Shown: in pieces, positions 44,102 to 53,554 of the stretch
How the letters are laid out: the number at the start of each line of letters is the position of its first letter
How positions within the stretch are numbered: position 1 is the first letter of the stretch
Assembly (NCBI RefSeq): GCF_022354825.1
Contig: NZ_CP031168.1
Location: forward strand, 7,182,501-7,246,500
Length of the DNA: 64,000 bases
Direction of reading: 5' to 3'
Source of the DNA: Paenibacillus sp. H1-7
GTDB taxonomy: Bacteria; Bacillota; Bacilli; Paenibacillales; NBRC-103111
The notes under the pieces: model-generated
The model's database searches: none
What the model saw: the letters and a program-made list of their open reading frames with translations, nothing else
Told to the model about the DNA's origin: nothing
Position numbers and translations under genes: made by a program

Positions 44102-44421
44102 ATTAAGAGGCACCTCATTTCCCCGTTTCTTGTTTGCATTTCCTCTTCGGGATGGCTTCATTATTTCTCACATCGGGGTAAAAGGCTACAATCCTAATAG
44201 AGATAGTTCGACAAGCGTGCGCAGCCTGGCTTCAGAAGTGAAAAAACGCGCCGCTCCCGCCCCGATAATCCTGAGCGCTGCATGTCATACTCCTTAGAGA
44301 TACCTGAGCAAATAACGTCCGCCGCTAACGATCATCGGCATTGAATAAACATCTCGCTGAAACCCATTGACACCAAACCGAATGTGTAAGACACTATATT
44401 TTGTACTATATATTAAACATC
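44102..44421. other. Divergent intergenic region between the sugar operon and the FAH/malic-enzyme operon
   Basis: Holds the leftward promoter of the sugar operon (not clearly identified) and the rightward promoter. No gene supported; no cre site was seen here. A TTGACA at 44367-44372 could be the -35 of the rightward promoter. Confidence 0.4.
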
Positions 44422-44441
44422 GTTCATCATTATGAACAAAG
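44422..44441. promoter_or_regulatory. IclR-type operator upstream of the FAH/malic-enzyme operon
   Basis: GTTCATCATTATGAACAAAG contains the inverted repeat GTTCAT-CATT-ATGAAC and matches the site before malate synthase (49125-49144) at 16 of 20 positions. It overlaps the region just before the ribosome site (GAGGTGAT), a repressing position. Confidence 0.6.
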
Positions 44442-44452
44442 AGGTGATTGTT

Positions 44453-45232
44453 ATGAAATTCATTCGCTTCACGATTCCCGGTGACACTGCGGTGCGCAGC
44501 GGTACGGTCGAACATTCCGTCATTCGCGAATTCACGGGAGACTTGTTCGGTCGCTTCGATTACACCGGCCGGCAATATGCTCTCCAGGATGCCCGCCTGC
44601 TGGCGCCTCTGCTGCCGAGGCATATTATCGGCGTAGGGAAAAATTTCGCTGCCGACCATGCGGAGAAGCCGCCTGTCCCCGAGCTGCCGGTGCTCTTCTT
44701 CAAGCCGCAAACGAGCGTGATCGGGCCTGGAGAACCGATTGTGCTGCCCCCTGTTCCGGGCTCGGTCAAGTATGAGTCTGAGCTCGCCGTCGTCATCGGG
44801 CGAACGGCCCGGAACATTTCGGCGGAAGACGCCGCCAGCGTCATTTTCGGTTTTACCGTATCCAACGATGTAAGTGCTTCAAGCTACTATCATTCGGACG
44901 GACATTGGACGATCGGCAAATCCTTCGATACGTTCTGCCCGCTCGGACCGGTTATCGAAACCGAATTCGATTACCGGAACGCCCGGATTCAATCGGAGGT
45001 CAACGGCGTTCTCAAGCAAAACTGCGCGATCGAACGGATGATTACGCCGATCGATCAGCTGATCGCCTATATAAGCCGCTTCATGACATTGTCTCCGGGC
45101 GACGTTCTTTTAACCGGGACGCCGCCGGGAGCCGTCAACATCCAGCAAGGCGACCGTGTCGATTGCATCATTGAAGGCATCGGACGGTTAAGCAATCCGG
45201 TTCAAGCATCGCAAATTTCGGAAACGGAGTGA
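44453..45232 (+). CDS. Fumarylacetoacetate-hydrolase-family enzyme
   Basis: 259 aa. FAH fold: IIGVGKNFAADHAEKPPVPE near residue 65, metal triad in YESELAVVIG (two Glu) and VSNDVSAS (Asp), and LTGTPPGAVNI near the C-terminus. Members cleave or hydrate 2-oxoacids such as acylpyruvates, or release glyoxylate from ureidoglycolate. The ATG at 44453 has AGAGGTGATT upstream. Its stop codon is 5 bp before the malic-enzyme start. Shared operator with malate synthase hints that it supplies glyoxylate, or an acid leading to malate/pyruvate, but the substrate is unproven. Confidence 0.85.
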   Translation: MKFIRFTIPGDTAVRSGTVEHSVIREFTGDLFGRFDYTGRQYALQDARLLAPLLPRHIIGVGKNFAADHAEKPPVPELPVLFFKPQTSVIGPGEPIVLPPVPGSVKYESELAVVIGRTARNISAEDAASVIFGFTVSNDVSASSYYHSDGHWTIGKSFDTFCPLGPVIETEFDYRNARIQSEVNGVLKQNCAIERMITPIDQLIAYISRFMTLSPGDVLLTGTPPGAVNIQQGDRVDCIIEGIGRLSNPVQASQISETE

Positions 45233-45237
45233 TTCTG

Positions 45238-46671
45238 ATGGCTATCCATACAAGCGTTATTTTTCGCATGGAAATTGAGAAAGCGAAGCTGTCGTTCGGG
45301 GAGCTGGCGACTGCGATTAATGCGTCCGGCGGAGACATTATCGCAGTCGATGTCATTCGGGCCGGCAAAGATGTCACCGTACGGGATATTACCGTACAGA
45401 TGAACATAGACATTCACGACCGGTTAATGGAATCCATCGAAGCGCTGCCTGGGGTAAAAATCGTTCACATGTCGGACAGCACCTTCCTTGCGCATCTGGG
45501 TGGCAAAATCCAGATGACGCCGAAGACGCCGATCAAAAACCGCGACGACTTATCCAGAGTTTATACGCCGGGAGTAGCCAGAATAAGCAGGGCTATTCAT
45601 GAAGATCCGAGCAAAGCGTTCTCGCTGACGATCAAGCGCAATACCGTAGCCGTCGTGACCGACGGCACGGCTGTGCTCGGCTTGGGCGACATCGGTCCCG
45701 AAGCCGCTTTGCCCGTGATGGAGGGCAAGGCGATGCTGTTCAAGCAGTTCGCCGATATCGACGCGTTTCCGATATGCTTGCAGTCCAAGGATACCGACGA
45801 AATCGTCCGAATCGTCAAGGCGATCGCGCCGACCTTCGGTGGAATCAATCTGGAGGACATCAGCTCCCCGCGCTGCTTTGAGATTGAACGCCGTCTTCAG
45901 GAGGAATTATCCATCCCGGTATTTCATGACGATCAACACGGCACGGCTGTCGTCATTTTAGCCGGCTTGCTCAATGCGCTGAAGCTTGTCGGCAAAGCGA
46001 TTACCGACATCCGCGTCGTCGTCTGCGGAGTCGGCGCTGCCGGCGCGGCCTGCATCGAAATGCTGCTCGCCGCCGGGGTCAAACGGCTGATTGCCGTCGA
46101 CCGCCCCGGCGCGCTCGTGCCCGGTGTCAGCTACGATCATCCCACTCTGGATCGAATCGCCAAAGTGACGAATCCCGAAAAGGCGCAAGGCTCGTTAAGC
46201 GATGTGATTCAAGGAGCCGATGTGTTCATCGGCGTATCCGGCCCGAATGTATTGAAGGTCACGGATGTACAAAGCATGGCGCGCGACCCGATCGTATTCG
46301 CCATGGCGAATCCGGAGCCCGAGATCGATCCCGAGCTCGCAGAGCCTTATATCCGAGTGCTCGCCACCGGCAGAAGCGACTACCCGAATCAAATCAACAA
46401 TGTGCTCTGCTTCCCCGGCATTTTCCGCGGCGCACTCGACTGCCGGGCTTCCCGCATCAACGAGGAGATGAAGCTGGCAGCCGCTCGGGCGATCGCCTTG
46501 ATCGTGAGTGAGGATGAGCTGAACGAGTCATACATCATTCCGAGCATCTTTAACGACCAGGTGGTGCGAAGCGTACGCGATGCCGTCGTGCAAGCCGCCA
46601 TCGATACGGGGATAGCGACCCGGATTCCGAAAGAGTTTCGCCCCGATAAGTCCGCCGTTGCCATGTCTTAG
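45238..46671 (+). CDS. NAD(P)-dependent malic enzyme with N-terminal ACT-like domain
   Basis: 477 aa. Residues 1-80 look like an ACT regulatory domain ([10 protein letters not shown] to [20 protein letters not shown]). The malic core follows: catalytic [13 protein letters not shown] near residue 100, metal-binding [12 protein letters not shown] and [11 protein letters not shown] near 215-240, and a Rossmann domain with [14 protein letters not shown]. Converts malate to pyruvate and CO2. The ATG at 45238 has GGAG 8 nt upstream. It is coupled to the FAH gene and shares its operator. Confidence 0.93.
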   Translation: MAIHTSVIFRMEIEKAKLSFGELATAINASGGDIIAVDVIRAGKDVTVRDITVQMNIDIHDRLMESIEALPGVKIVHMSDSTFLAHLGGKIQMTPKTPIKNRDDLSRVYTPGVARISRAIHEDPSKAFSLTIKRNTVAVVTDGTAVLGLGDIGPEAALPVMEGKAMLFKQFADIDAFPICLQSKDTDEIVRIVKAIAPTFGGINLEDISSPRCFEIERRLQEELSIPVFHDDQHGTAVVILAGLLNALKLVGKAITDIRVVVCGVGAAGAACIEMLLAAGVKRLIAVDRPGALVPGVSYDHPTLDRIAKVTNPEKAQGSLSDVIQGADVFIGVSGPNVLKVTDVQSMARDPIVFAMANPEPEIDPELAEPYIRVLATGRSDYPNQINNVLCFPGIFRGALDCRASRINEEMKLAAARAIALIVSEDELNESYIIPSIFNDQVVRSVRDAVVQAAIDTGIATRIPKEFRPDKSAVAMS

Positions 46672-46696
46672 CCGATTAAGGCGCGTTCCATACGCA

Positions 46697-46724
46697 GAAG
46701 AGCCTGCCGGGCGGCAGGCTCTTC
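46697..46724. terminator. Bidirectional terminator between malic enzyme and malate synthase
   Basis: Perfect 12-bp stem GAAGAGCCTGCC / GGCAGGCTCTTC with a GGGC loop between two convergent genes. The U-tract is weak in either direction. Confidence 0.7.
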
Positions 46725-46890
46725 CTCGTTCGTAATATGATGCGAGCTCGCAAGTGCAACCCGCGTCTGTGCGGGACCTCTGCACAAAGATGAAAAGGCC
46801 AGCCGGATCATCTCGGCTGACCGTGTAGGTGAGGCAGCTGACCGCCTCGACTGAAAGACACCTGCAATGGCGCATAGACAGCCGTTCGAG

Positions 46891-49074
46891 CTACACCCGC
46901 AGCGATGCTTGCTTAGCCTTGAACTCCCTGCGATACTTGTGCAAAATCGGCTCCGTATAGCCGTTCGGTTGCTCATAGCCTTGAAGCACCAGCGCAAGTG
47001 CAGCCTGGAACGCTGCGGAAGCCTCATAATCGTCCGACATCCGGCGGTAGGCGGCGTCGCCTGCATTTTGCTCGTCGACCACTTGAGCCATCCGCTTCAT
47101 CGTAGCAACGACCTGCTGCTCCGTACAGATGCCATGAAGAAGCCAGTTCGCCATATGCTGGCTCGAAATCCGCAGCGTAGCGCGGTCCTCCATTAGTCCG
47201 ACGTTGTTGATATCCGGCACCTTGGAGCAGCCGATTCCTTGCTCTACCCAGCGGACGACATAGCCGAGTATGCCCTGTGCGTTGTTATCGAGCTCCTGCT
47301 GAATGTGCTCCGACGTCCATGCCCGGTCCGCACTTACCGGAATGTCCAATATTTGATCGGTATAGTCCGCCTTCGTAAGCTTCAGCCTGTTCTGCACTTC
47401 TCTCACATCGACTTGATGGTAATGCATCGCATGCAGCACGGCGGCCGTGGGCGAAGGCACCCATGCGGTCGTACAGCCCGCTTCCAACTGGCCGATCTTC
47501 TGCTTCAGCATCTCCTTCATCAAGTCCGGCATTGCCCACATCCCTTTGCCGATTTGAGCCCGGCCCTGCAGGCCGCACGCCAAGCCGGTCGCTACGTTCG
47601 AGCGCTCGTACCCTTGGAGCCATGCCGCTGCCTTCATCTCGTTTTTCCGAATCATCGGCCCGGCTTCCAGTGAGGTATGCATTTCGTCCCCGGTACGGTC
47701 CAGAAAGCCTGTATTAATAAAGACGATTCTTTCCTTCACCTGAGCGATACATGCCTGCAGATTGAGAGAAGTCCGCCGCTCCTCGTCCATCACGCCGATT
47801 TTGATCGTGTTGCGCGTCAGCCCGAGCATATCTTCCACCCGGTTGAACAACGTATTGGCGAATGCCGCTTCCTCCGATCCGTGCATCTTCGGCTTCACGA
47901 TATAGATGGAGCCTTTCGTGGAGTTCGCAAGGGTGCCGTTTCTTAGCAAATCGTGCTTGGCGATCAGGCTTGTCACGACGGCGTCGAGGATGCCTTCCGG
48001 AATTTCGCGGCCGTCTCGATCCACAATCGCGTCAATGGTCATCAAATGGCCGACGTTGCGTACGAATAAAAGCGAGCGGCCGCGCAGCTCGAGCGGTTGT
48101 CCGGCAATCGAGGTGTAGCTGCGGTCCGCTTGCAGAGACCGGGTCATAACGCCGTCCCCCTTCTTAAAGGTCGCGGTCAATGTTCCCTTCATCAAGCCAA
48201 GCCAGTTGCGGTATACTTCGACTTTATCCTCCGCATCTACAGCCGCCACGGAATCCTCGCAATCCATAATCGTCGTAACGGCCGCTTCCAGCACGATATC
48301 TTTCACACCGGCGGCATCGGTGCAGCCAATGGCGTGATGACGGTCGATTTGAATTTCGATGTGCAGGCCGTTGTTAGTCAGCAAAATAGCCGTAGGCTCG
48401 CTCTCGCTGCCCCGATAGCCGACCAGCTTGGAGGCATCCTGCAAACCGGCGGTATGACCACCGCTCAAAGCAACCGCTAATTGCCCGTCGACAATCGCAT
48501 AAGCAGAAGCGTCCTGGTGGGAAGCTCCTGCCAGCGGAACAGCCTGATCGAGGAACGCTCTGCCATAAGCAATGACCTGCCGGCCGCGAACCGGATTGTA
48601 CCCTTGCGTCCGTTCGGCGCCGTCCTCCTCGCCGATTACATCCGTACCGTACAGCGCATCGTACAAACTGCCCCAACGGGCGTTCGCCGCATTGAGCGCA
48701 TATCTGGCATTGTTAACGGGGACAACCAGCTGCGGTCCCGCCTGAAGAGCGATCTCATCGTCGACCTGTTCCGTGGTCACCACGCAATCCGTTGGCGCCG
48801 GTTCCAGATAGGCGATTTCGTGGAGAAACGATTTATATGCGGCAAAATCGAACGACTCCCGGTTCCGTTTGTGCCACTCGTGAATCGCGTCCTGCAGCTC
48901 GTCGCGCTTCTCGATCAGACGTTTATTGACCTGCGCCAAATCTGCGATCAGCTCTTCGAACTGCTGCCAGAACAGGTCGGCATTCAGCCCGCTTCCGGGA
49001 AGCGCTTCCGCTTGAATGAATTGATACAAAGCATTGGCTACTTGCAGACTGCCTACTTGGATATAAGTTTCCAT
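46891..49074 (-). CDS. glcB: Malate synthase G
   Basis: 727 aa, the length of the monomeric G isoform. Condenses glyoxylate with acetyl-CoA to malate. Start region [20 protein letters not shown]; typical blocks include [40 protein letters not shown] near residue 270 (the catalytic Arg/Glu/Asp region of the family) and the C-terminal [20 protein letters not shown]. There is no isocitrate lyase in the window, so glyoxylate probably comes from elsewhere (glycolate, ureides or an FAH-type reaction). The operator-like site and the upstream IclR gene suggest induction by glyoxylate or a related acid. Confidence 0.96.
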   Translation of the reverse strand: METYIQVGSLQVANALYQFIQAEALPGSGLNADLFWQQFEELIADLAQVNKRLIEKRDELQDAIHEWHKRNRESFDFAAYKSFLHEIAYLEPAPTDCVVTTEQVDDEIALQAGPQLVVPVNNARYALNAANARWGSLYDALYGTDVIGEEDGAERTQGYNPVRGRQVIAYGRAFLDQAVPLAGASHQDASAYAIVDGQLAVALSGGHTAGLQDASKLVGYRGSESEPTAILLTNNGLHIEIQIDRHHAIGCTDAAGVKDIVLEAAVTTIMDCEDSVAAVDAEDKVEVYRNWLGLMKGTLTATFKKGDGVMTRSLQADRSYTSIAGQPLELRGRSLLFVRNVGHLMTIDAIVDRDGREIPEGILDAVVTSLIAKHDLLRNGTLANSTKGSIYIVKPKMHGSEEAAFANTLFNRVEDMLGLTRNTIKIGVMDEERRTSLNLQACIAQVKERIVFINTGFLDRTGDEMHTSLEAGPMIRKNEMKAAAWLQGYERSNVATGLACGLQGRAQIGKGMWAMPDLMKEMLKQKIGQLEAGCTTAWVPSPTAAVLHAMHYHQVDVREVQNRLKLTKADYTDQILDIPVSADRAWTSEHIQQELDNNAQGILGYVVRWVEQGIGCSKVPDINNVGLMEDRATLRISSQHMANWLLHGICTEQQVVATMKRMAQVVDEQNAGDAAYRRMSDDYEASAAFQAALALVLQGYEQPNGYTEPILHKYRREFKAKQASLRV

Positions 49075-49124
49075 AGAGCATCTCCTTCATAGTAGGTTTA
49101 CATTGAAAAAAGTCCAAGTTTATT

Positions 49125-49144
49125 GTTCGTTATTTTGAACAATG
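49125..49144. promoter_or_regulatory. IclR-type operator upstream of malate synthase
   Basis: GTTCGTTATTTTGAACAATG shares 16 of 20 positions with 44422-44441 (GTTC-N8-GAACAA core). A second symmetric element TGAAC-AAT-GTTCA overlaps it at 49136-49148. It lies 51-70 bp upstream of the glcB start and downstream of a possible TTGACA -35 at 49194-49189, so binding would block transcription. Confidence 0.6.
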
Positions 49145-49260
49145 TTCATAATAACACTTGTTTTTATCTTCCCATACCCAGTTACCGTTGTCAATACTTT
49201 CACTTTATCTAGAAGATCGAACAATCAACGAAGCTTAAACTTTCTGAAACTTTTAACAAC

Positions 49261-49294
49261 AAAAAAACCGGCCTGCCATCGGGGGCGACCGGTT
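49261..49294 (-). terminator. Terminator of the IclR gene
   Basis: Minus strand: AACCGG...CCGG stem followed by TTTTTTT, 34 bp past the stop codon, so glcB needs its own promoter. Confidence 0.8.
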
Positions 49295-49327
49295 CATTCG
49301 TGTATCATGCATTCTGATGTTACTTAT

Positions 49328-50071
49328 TCATCGCGACGATAGCTCCGCAGCGAGGCTGCGTATTTCCCGAAGCGCCTCCGCTTTCCCCGTTTCCCAGTTG
49401 TAAAGCGGCAGCGAGCAGCTGACCGCCGCAACAATTTCGTTGCGCCGGCGAATCGGAGCGGAAACGCAGCAGAAGCCCATAACCCCTTCCTGCTCATCAA
49501 GCGCATAGCCGTCAAGGTGAACCTGCTCCAGCTCACGGATAAATTGCTCTCTATTGTCTATCGTGTGCGCCGTACGTTTGGGAAGCTGCTCTTCGGGCAG
49601 CAGCAGGCGCACCTGCTCGGCGCTCATGTCCGACATAAGCGATTTGCCGAGTCCGGTGGAATGCGCGGGCACCCGGACACCCGGCCCGGACACCATCTGT
49701 ACGGGCGACGGCGCCTCTACTTTAGCCAAATACAGCACATCGCTTCCGTCGAGCCGGGCCAGCTGGATCGACTCCTGCAGCCTGCGCATCACCGGCTTGG
49801 CGAGCCGTCTGAATTCCTCGATCAGATCGAATTGACGAAAGTAGGCGCTTCCGAAATCGCCGACCGATTTGCCGATCGCATACGTCTCGTTCGAGTCGCG
49901 GTTAATCCACTGCAGCCGTTCCATCGTCTGCAGTAATGAGTACAGCGTGCTTTTGCTGATGCCAAGCTCCCTAGACAAGTCCGACAGCTTCCATTGATAA
50001 GGCTCCTCGCTAAGCAGACCGAGCACCGCATGTGCCCTGTCCAGAGCAGGGACCGCATATTTTACGTCCAT
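49328..50071 (-). CDS. IclR-family transcriptional regulator
   Basis: 247 aa. N-terminal winged helix (LSDLSRELGISKSTLYSLLQ then TMERLQWI) and a C-terminal effector domain (SGPGVRVPAHSTGLGKSLMS, DEQEGVMGFCCVSAPIRRRN), the usual IclR arrangement. The ATG at 50071 fits AGGA 9 nt upstream better than two earlier starts. It is next to glcB on the same strand; the paired operator-like sites before glcB and the FAH/malic-enzyme operon are candidate targets. The effector is probably a 2-oxoacid such as glyoxylate or pyruvate, as in IclR and AllR. Confidence 0.9.
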   Translation of the reverse strand: MDVKYAVPALDRAHAVLGLLSEEPYQWKLSDLSRELGISKSTLYSLLQTMERLQWINRDSNETYAIGKSVGDFGSAYFRQFDLIEEFRRLAKPVMRRLQESIQLARLDGSDVLYLAKVEAPSPVQMVSGPGVRVPAHSTGLGKSLMSDMSAEQVRLLLPEEQLPKRTAHTIDNREQFIRELEQVHLDGYALDEQEGVMGFCCVSAPIRRRNEIVAAVSCSLPLYNWETGKAEALREIRSLAAELSSR

Positions 50072-50331
50072 AAACATCACGTCCTATGTGAATTGTGATC
50101 ATCGGGAAGGACAATCTATTCCTTCGATCGTATCACGGCCCGTAATGCGGGTCAATGCAGATGCCGGAACCCGCTCCCGGAACGGCTGTCGTTCGCTTAC
50201 CAATCGTCATGCCGTGCTTGGAAGCACCTTGCCGCCGCCGCAAACATCTCATTCGGATCTACCTATGACCGGAGCTCATTCCATCCAGCGCCCGTGCAAT
50301 CGCGTTCAAATACCCTTACCATAATAAACCC
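50072..50331. other. Gene-free stretch upstream of the IclR gene
   Basis: No coding frame with a ribosome site; the 78-codon ORF on the plus strand has no family features. No copy of the GTTC-N8-GAAC operator was seen here, so IclR autoregulation through that motif is not supported. Confidence 0.4.
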
Positions 50332-50375
50332 AATGGCAGCAAATCCTTGTATGATAAGGGTTTTGCTGCCATTTG
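50332..50375 (-). terminator. Terminator of the ktrA-methyltransferase operon
   Basis: Minus strand: AATGGCAGCAAAACC-N12-GGATTTGCTGCCATT followed by GGGTTTATT, about 35 bp beyond the methyltransferase stop codon. Confidence 0.7.
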
Positions 50376-50409
50376 GTTATCTCACTTATAACTGACAAAT
50401 ATGTATTTA

Positions 50410-51228
50410 TTACTTAACAGCCCGCCGCTGCCGCATCGCTTCGAACAGCACAACGGTTGCGGCCATCGCCGCATTCAGCGACTCGGCCGGGCCCTGCATC
50501 GGGATCAGGATATGCTCCGTAGCCAGAGCGGACACTTCCGCCGAGACCCCCTGCCCTTCGTTGCCGACAACGAACCAGACAGGGCCGCGAAAGTCGTAAT
50601 CGTAGCAGCTTGCCTTGCCCTGCAAGCTGGTCGTCACGATCGCGGCGCCTTGACCCGCCGCCAGCGGGAGCTCCTCGCGCAGATCCCCCAGCGCGATCGG
50701 AAGATGAAACAGCGACCCCATCGTGGAGCGGACGGTCTTGGGGTTGTACAAATCGACGGTGCCCTTGCCGAGCAGGACACCTGTAGCTCCTACGGCATCC
50801 GCGCTGCGGATAATCGTCCCGAGATTGCCCGGGTCCTGGATGCCGTCGATGACAACAACCAGGCTCGGCGCCGTTGCGTCGCCCGCCAGGTCGTCCGGCG
50901 TCCACGCCAGCTTCGGCAGGACGGCGAACGCAGCCTGCGGCGCCAACGTGTCGGTGCACTTGGCGAGCACCTGCTCCGTTACGGCGATGCACTCCACGCC
51001 TGCCGCGACTGCCTGCTCCAGCAGGCCGGCAGGCAGCTCGCTCTGCCGCTCCTCCGCCACGACAAGCGTTTCGATCGCTTGCCCCGACGCCAGCGCCTCC
51101 TCTATGAGGTGCACCCCTTCAATAATAAACAGGCCTTGCTTGTCGCGGCCTTTTTTGTCCAGCAATTGAGCCCATGCCTTCACGCGGGCATTGTGAACGG
51201 ACGTAATCGTTGAATCCAGCAATCTCAT
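50410..51228 (-). CDS. TrmH/SpoU-family RNA 2'-O-methyltransferase
   Basis: 272 aa. N-terminal substrate-binding domain (FIIEGVHLIEEALASG near residue 37) and a SPOUT knot with the three family motifs: DGIQDPGNLGTIIRSADAVG near residue 127, FVVGNEGQGVS near 218, and ILIPMQGPAESLNAAMAATV near 240. It resembles YsgA-type enzymes that methylate rRNA or tRNA; the target is unknown. It lies 8 bp downstream of the KtrA-type gene with its ribosome site overlapping that stop codon, so the two are co-transcribed. Confidence 0.9.
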   Translation of the reverse strand: MRLLDSTITSVHNARVKAWAQLLDKKGRDKQGLFIIEGVHLIEEALASGQAIETLVVAEERQSELPAGLLEQAVAAGVECIAVTEQVLAKCTDTLAPQAAFAVLPKLAWTPDDLAGDATAPSLVVVIDGIQDPGNLGTIIRSADAVGATGVLLGKGTVDLYNPKTVRSTMGSLFHLPIALGDLREELPLAAGQGAAIVTTSLQGKASCYDYDFRGPVWFVVGNEGQGVSAEVSALATEHILIPMQGPAESLNAAMAATVVLFEAMRQRRAVK

Positions 51229-51236
51229 ACTACAGC

Positions 51237-51896
51237 CTACTCCGCAAATGTTTTTTCAAAATGCTTCAAATCTTCGTTTTTCCCGACGATAACAAGCACA
51301 TCGTTCTCCTTGATCAAATCCTCCGCATTGGGAGCGATATTCATCTGAGTGCCCGTTTTGATGGCCATGACATTGCAGCCGTATTTGGCGCGGATGTCCA
51401 GCTGCCGCAGATTTTTGCCTGCCAATCCTTTTGCAGCCTGCACTTCGATAATGCTGTAATCGTCGGATAACTCGATATAGTCAATAATGTTGGATGAAAT
51501 CAAATGATGCGCCACGCGCTGCCCCATATCCCGCTCGGGGAAGATGACTTTGTCGGCTCCGATTTTTTTGACGACTTTCCCGTGAAGCTCATTTTGCGCT
51601 TTGACGACGACCTTCGGTACGCCGATTTCCTTTAAAATAATCGTCGTCAGGATGCTGGACTGAATATCCTGTCCAATGGCGACGATAACGACGTCAAAAT
51701 TCCGCAGCCCCAAGGCACGCAGCGCTTCCTCGTCCGTTGAATCCGCTTGGACGACATGCGTGACGATATTGGAAATTTCCTGAGTGCGCTGCTCGCTGCT
51801 GTCGATTGCCAAAACCTCATAACCGAAGTCGGATAACGTCTTCGCTACGCTTGAACCAAAGCGTCCCATTCCGATAACGGCGAATTGCCTTTTCAT
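51237..51896 (-). CDS. ktrA: KtrA/KtrC-type potassium-channel regulatory subunit
   Basis: 219 aa. N-terminal RCK domain with FAVIGMGRFGSSVAKTL near residue 5 (nucleotide binding), then a C-terminal RCK/TrkA-C domain after residue 135. The length and whole sequence fit KtrA or KtrC of Bacillus, cytoplasmic rings that gate KtrB/KtrD in response to ATP/ADP; the C domain often binds c-di-AMP. No KtrB gene is in the window. The ATG at 51896 has GGGAGAT upstream. Forms an operon with the methyltransferase gene; no ydaO/c-di-AMP riboswitch was recognised upstream. Confidence 0.88.
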   Translation of the reverse strand: MKRQFAVIGMGRFGSSVAKTLSDFGYEVLAIDSSEQRTQEISNIVTHVVQADSTDEEALRALGLRNFDVVIVAIGQDIQSSILTTIILKEIGVPKVVVKAQNELHGKVVKKIGADKVIFPERDMGQRVAHHLISSNIIDYIELSDDYSIIEVQAAKGLAGKNLRQLDIRAKYGCNVMAIKTGTQMNIAPNAEDLIKENDVLVIVGKNEDLKHFEKTFAE

Positions 51897-51975
51897 GGAA
51901 CCATCTCCCAAGTGTTAATCGTAGTGATGCCGGAGATCGGCGATCATTTGTTCATGAAGAATTGCGTGCGAGATT

Positions 51976-51981
51976 ATTATA
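51976..51981 (-). promoter_or_regulatory. Extended -10 promoter of ktrA
   Basis: Minus strand ATGGTATAAT: TATAAT with a TG extension (TGG-TATAAT) and a weak -35. Predicted start near 51969, about 70 bp upstream of the ktrA start codon. Confidence 0.55.
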
Positions 51982-52007
51982 CCATAAAATGCCCGAATCA
52001 AACGAAG

Positions 52008-52037
52008 GCATGAACCCGGTGCTTTTGGTGCATAGTA
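52008..52037 (+). promoter_or_regulatory. Sigma-G (forespore) promoter of sspI
   Basis: GCATGA at 52008-52013, 17 bp, CATAGTA at 52031-52037. The -10 fits the sigma-G consensus CATNNTA exactly and the -35 is a recognizable variant of TGMATA. It lies 40 bp before the sspI start codon, so it supports forespore-specific expression. Confidence 0.7.
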
Positions 52038-52076
52038 ATCGGGTAGACCATGTGAGGAAAGGGCGAAACAACTTCC

Positions 52077-52280
52077 ATGAACTTAAACCTGAGACAGGCC
52101 ATCATTCAACGCGTGACAGACAAAAGCAATGAGGAGCTATTCGGGGTAATCGAGGATTCCATCGGAGGACAGGAGCAGGTGCTTCCCGGGCTGGGCGTTC
52201 TGTTCGAAATCATCTGGCAGCACAGCAACCAGGATACGCAATCACAACTCGTTTCCACATTGAAGGATCATTTGTCATAG
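52077..52280 (+). CDS. sspI: Small acid-soluble spore protein I
   Basis: 67 aa, matching SspI length and pattern (NLRQAIIQRV, SIGGQEQVLPGLGVLFEIIW, HSNQDTQSQLVSTLKDHL). A minor spore-specific protein made in the forespore; its function beyond that is poorly known. The ribosome site GAGGAAAGG is about 14 nt from the ATG, longer than usual. Monocistronic with a sigma-G-like promoter and a structured terminator. Confidence 0.92.
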   Translation: MNLNLRQAIIQRVTDKSNEELFGVIEDSIGGQEQVLPGLGVLFEIIWQHSNQDTQSQLVSTLKDHLS

Positions 52281-52349
52281 AAAAAGCCGCGATGCACGGA
52301 GATTCGCCAATACATAGGCGCAGGATCTTCCAAGCTTTCGCGGCTTTTT
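52281..52349. terminator. Long structured terminator after sspI
   Basis: AAAAAGCCGCGA at 52281 pairs with TCGCGGCTTTTT at 52338-52349 across a 45-nt interior that itself folds (GGAGAT with ATCTTCC; CGCC with GGCG). The outer stem ends in T or A runs in both directions, so it can also end the leftward dehydrogenase transcript at 52378. Confidence 0.8.
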
Positions 52350-52377
52350 AATACCTTTTAAAATTATTATCTGCAAA

Positions 52378-53481
52378 TTAGTCCAGAACGCCTTTTACGA
52401 GACCCGACGGCATCGGCTTCGGTTTTTCGCAGCTGCTGTGCATCACGTAGTGCTTGCCTTCGCGGGATGCGTCATGGAACCCGTGCATCGCTTCCAGCAC
52501 GTGATAAGCCAGCTCACCGTTCGCCCGGTTGATTCGCTTGTTGCGGATGGCATAGGCCATGTCCAGTACGCCCAAACCTCTGCTGTTGTCCGCATAGCCG
52601 AACATAAGAGGAATTTCACTGAACTCCTTGGCATCCAGCCTGCGAACCAGAACCGGTCCTCCGAACGTATTCGGATCCGGTACGCTAAGCGTCCCTTCGC
52701 TGCCGTAAATTTCAATGCGCGGCACTTGAGCCCCGCCGAAAGCATCGAAGCTTGTGATGATCGTTCCGATGGCGCCGCTGTGAAAATCGATGACTCCCGC
52801 CACATGGGTAGGCGTCTCGACCTTGATCTTCTGTCCGAATTTCGGCTGGCTTGTGATCGTCCGTTCGGAATAGCTTGCCTTCGCCGAGCCGGTTACCCGC
52901 TGAATCGGCCCGAGCAGGGCGACAAGCGCCGTCAAATAATACGGCCCCATATCGAACATCGGCCCGCCGCCCGGTGCATAATAAAACTCCGGATCCGGAT
53001 GCCAATGCTCATGTCCTCGTCCGATCATAAAGGCGGAAGCGGCTACAGGCGTTCCGATCCATCCGTCTTGAATCAGCTTGATGCAGGTTTGAATGCCGCC
53101 TCCGAGGAACGTATCCGGCGCGCTTCCTACCAGCAGCCCCTTGCTCTGAGCCGTGGCCAAAATGCGCTGTCCTTCCTCGCGTGTCACCGCCAGCGGCTTC
53201 TCGACGTAGACATGCTTCCCGGCTTCCAGCGCCTGGATGCACACCTCGGCATGTGCGGCAGGAATCGTCAGATTGATCACCAGATCGATATCCGGGTCGG
53301 CCAGCAGCTCTTGCACCGAGCAGGCTTTTGGAATGCCATGCTCCTCGGCGCTTGCTTCGGCGCGGGCCAGATTCAAGTCCGCGCAGGCTGCAACCTCGAG
53401 AGCTTGGAACGACTTGCAATTTTTAAAATAGATGCCGCTTATTTTGCCGCAGCCGATAATCCCTACTCTTACCTTCTCCAT
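52378..53481 (-). CDS. Gfo/Idh/MocA-family oxidoreductase (last gene of LacI operon)
   Basis: 367 aa. Rossmann motif VGIIGCGKISGIYF near residue 6, EKPLAVTREEG near 95 with the catalytic Lys, and a substrate domain including ASAFMIGRGHEHWHPDPEFY. The ATG at 53481 has GGGAGGAA upstream. It is 73 bp downstream of the ThuA gene in the operon LacI - Gfo - ThuA - Gfo. Together with 54290-55450 it could interconvert a sugar or inositol with its keto form; the substrate is unknown. Confidence 0.9.
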   Translation of the reverse strand: MEKVRVGIIGCGKISGIYFKNCKSFQALEVAACADLNLARAEASAEEHGIPKACSVQELLADPDIDLVINLTIPAAHAEVCIQALEAGKHVYVEKPLAVTREEGQRILATAQSKGLLVGSAPDTFLGGGIQTCIKLIQDGWIGTPVAASAFMIGRGHEHWHPDPEFYYAPGGGPMFDMGPYYLTALVALLGPIQRVTGSAKASYSERTITSQPKFGQKIKVETPTHVAGVIDFHSGAIGTIITSFDAFGGAQVPRIEIYGSEGTLSVPDPNTFGGPVLVRRLDAKEFSEIPLMFGYADNSRGLGVLDMAYAIRNKRINRANGELAYHVLEAMHGFHDASREGKHYVMHSSCEKPKPMPSGLVKGVLD

Positions 53482-53554
53482 GACAAACGATTCCTCCCTG
53501 ATCATCATTAGATCTTGGCTTATTCTTAAGCTGAGCCTACTGGTTTAAGCTCTC

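Noticed and set aside
51897-52007. c-di-AMP (ydaO) riboswitch upstream of ktrA
   Set aside because: The leader is under 80 nt and lacks the conserved riboswitch core; only an extended -10 promoter is visible.
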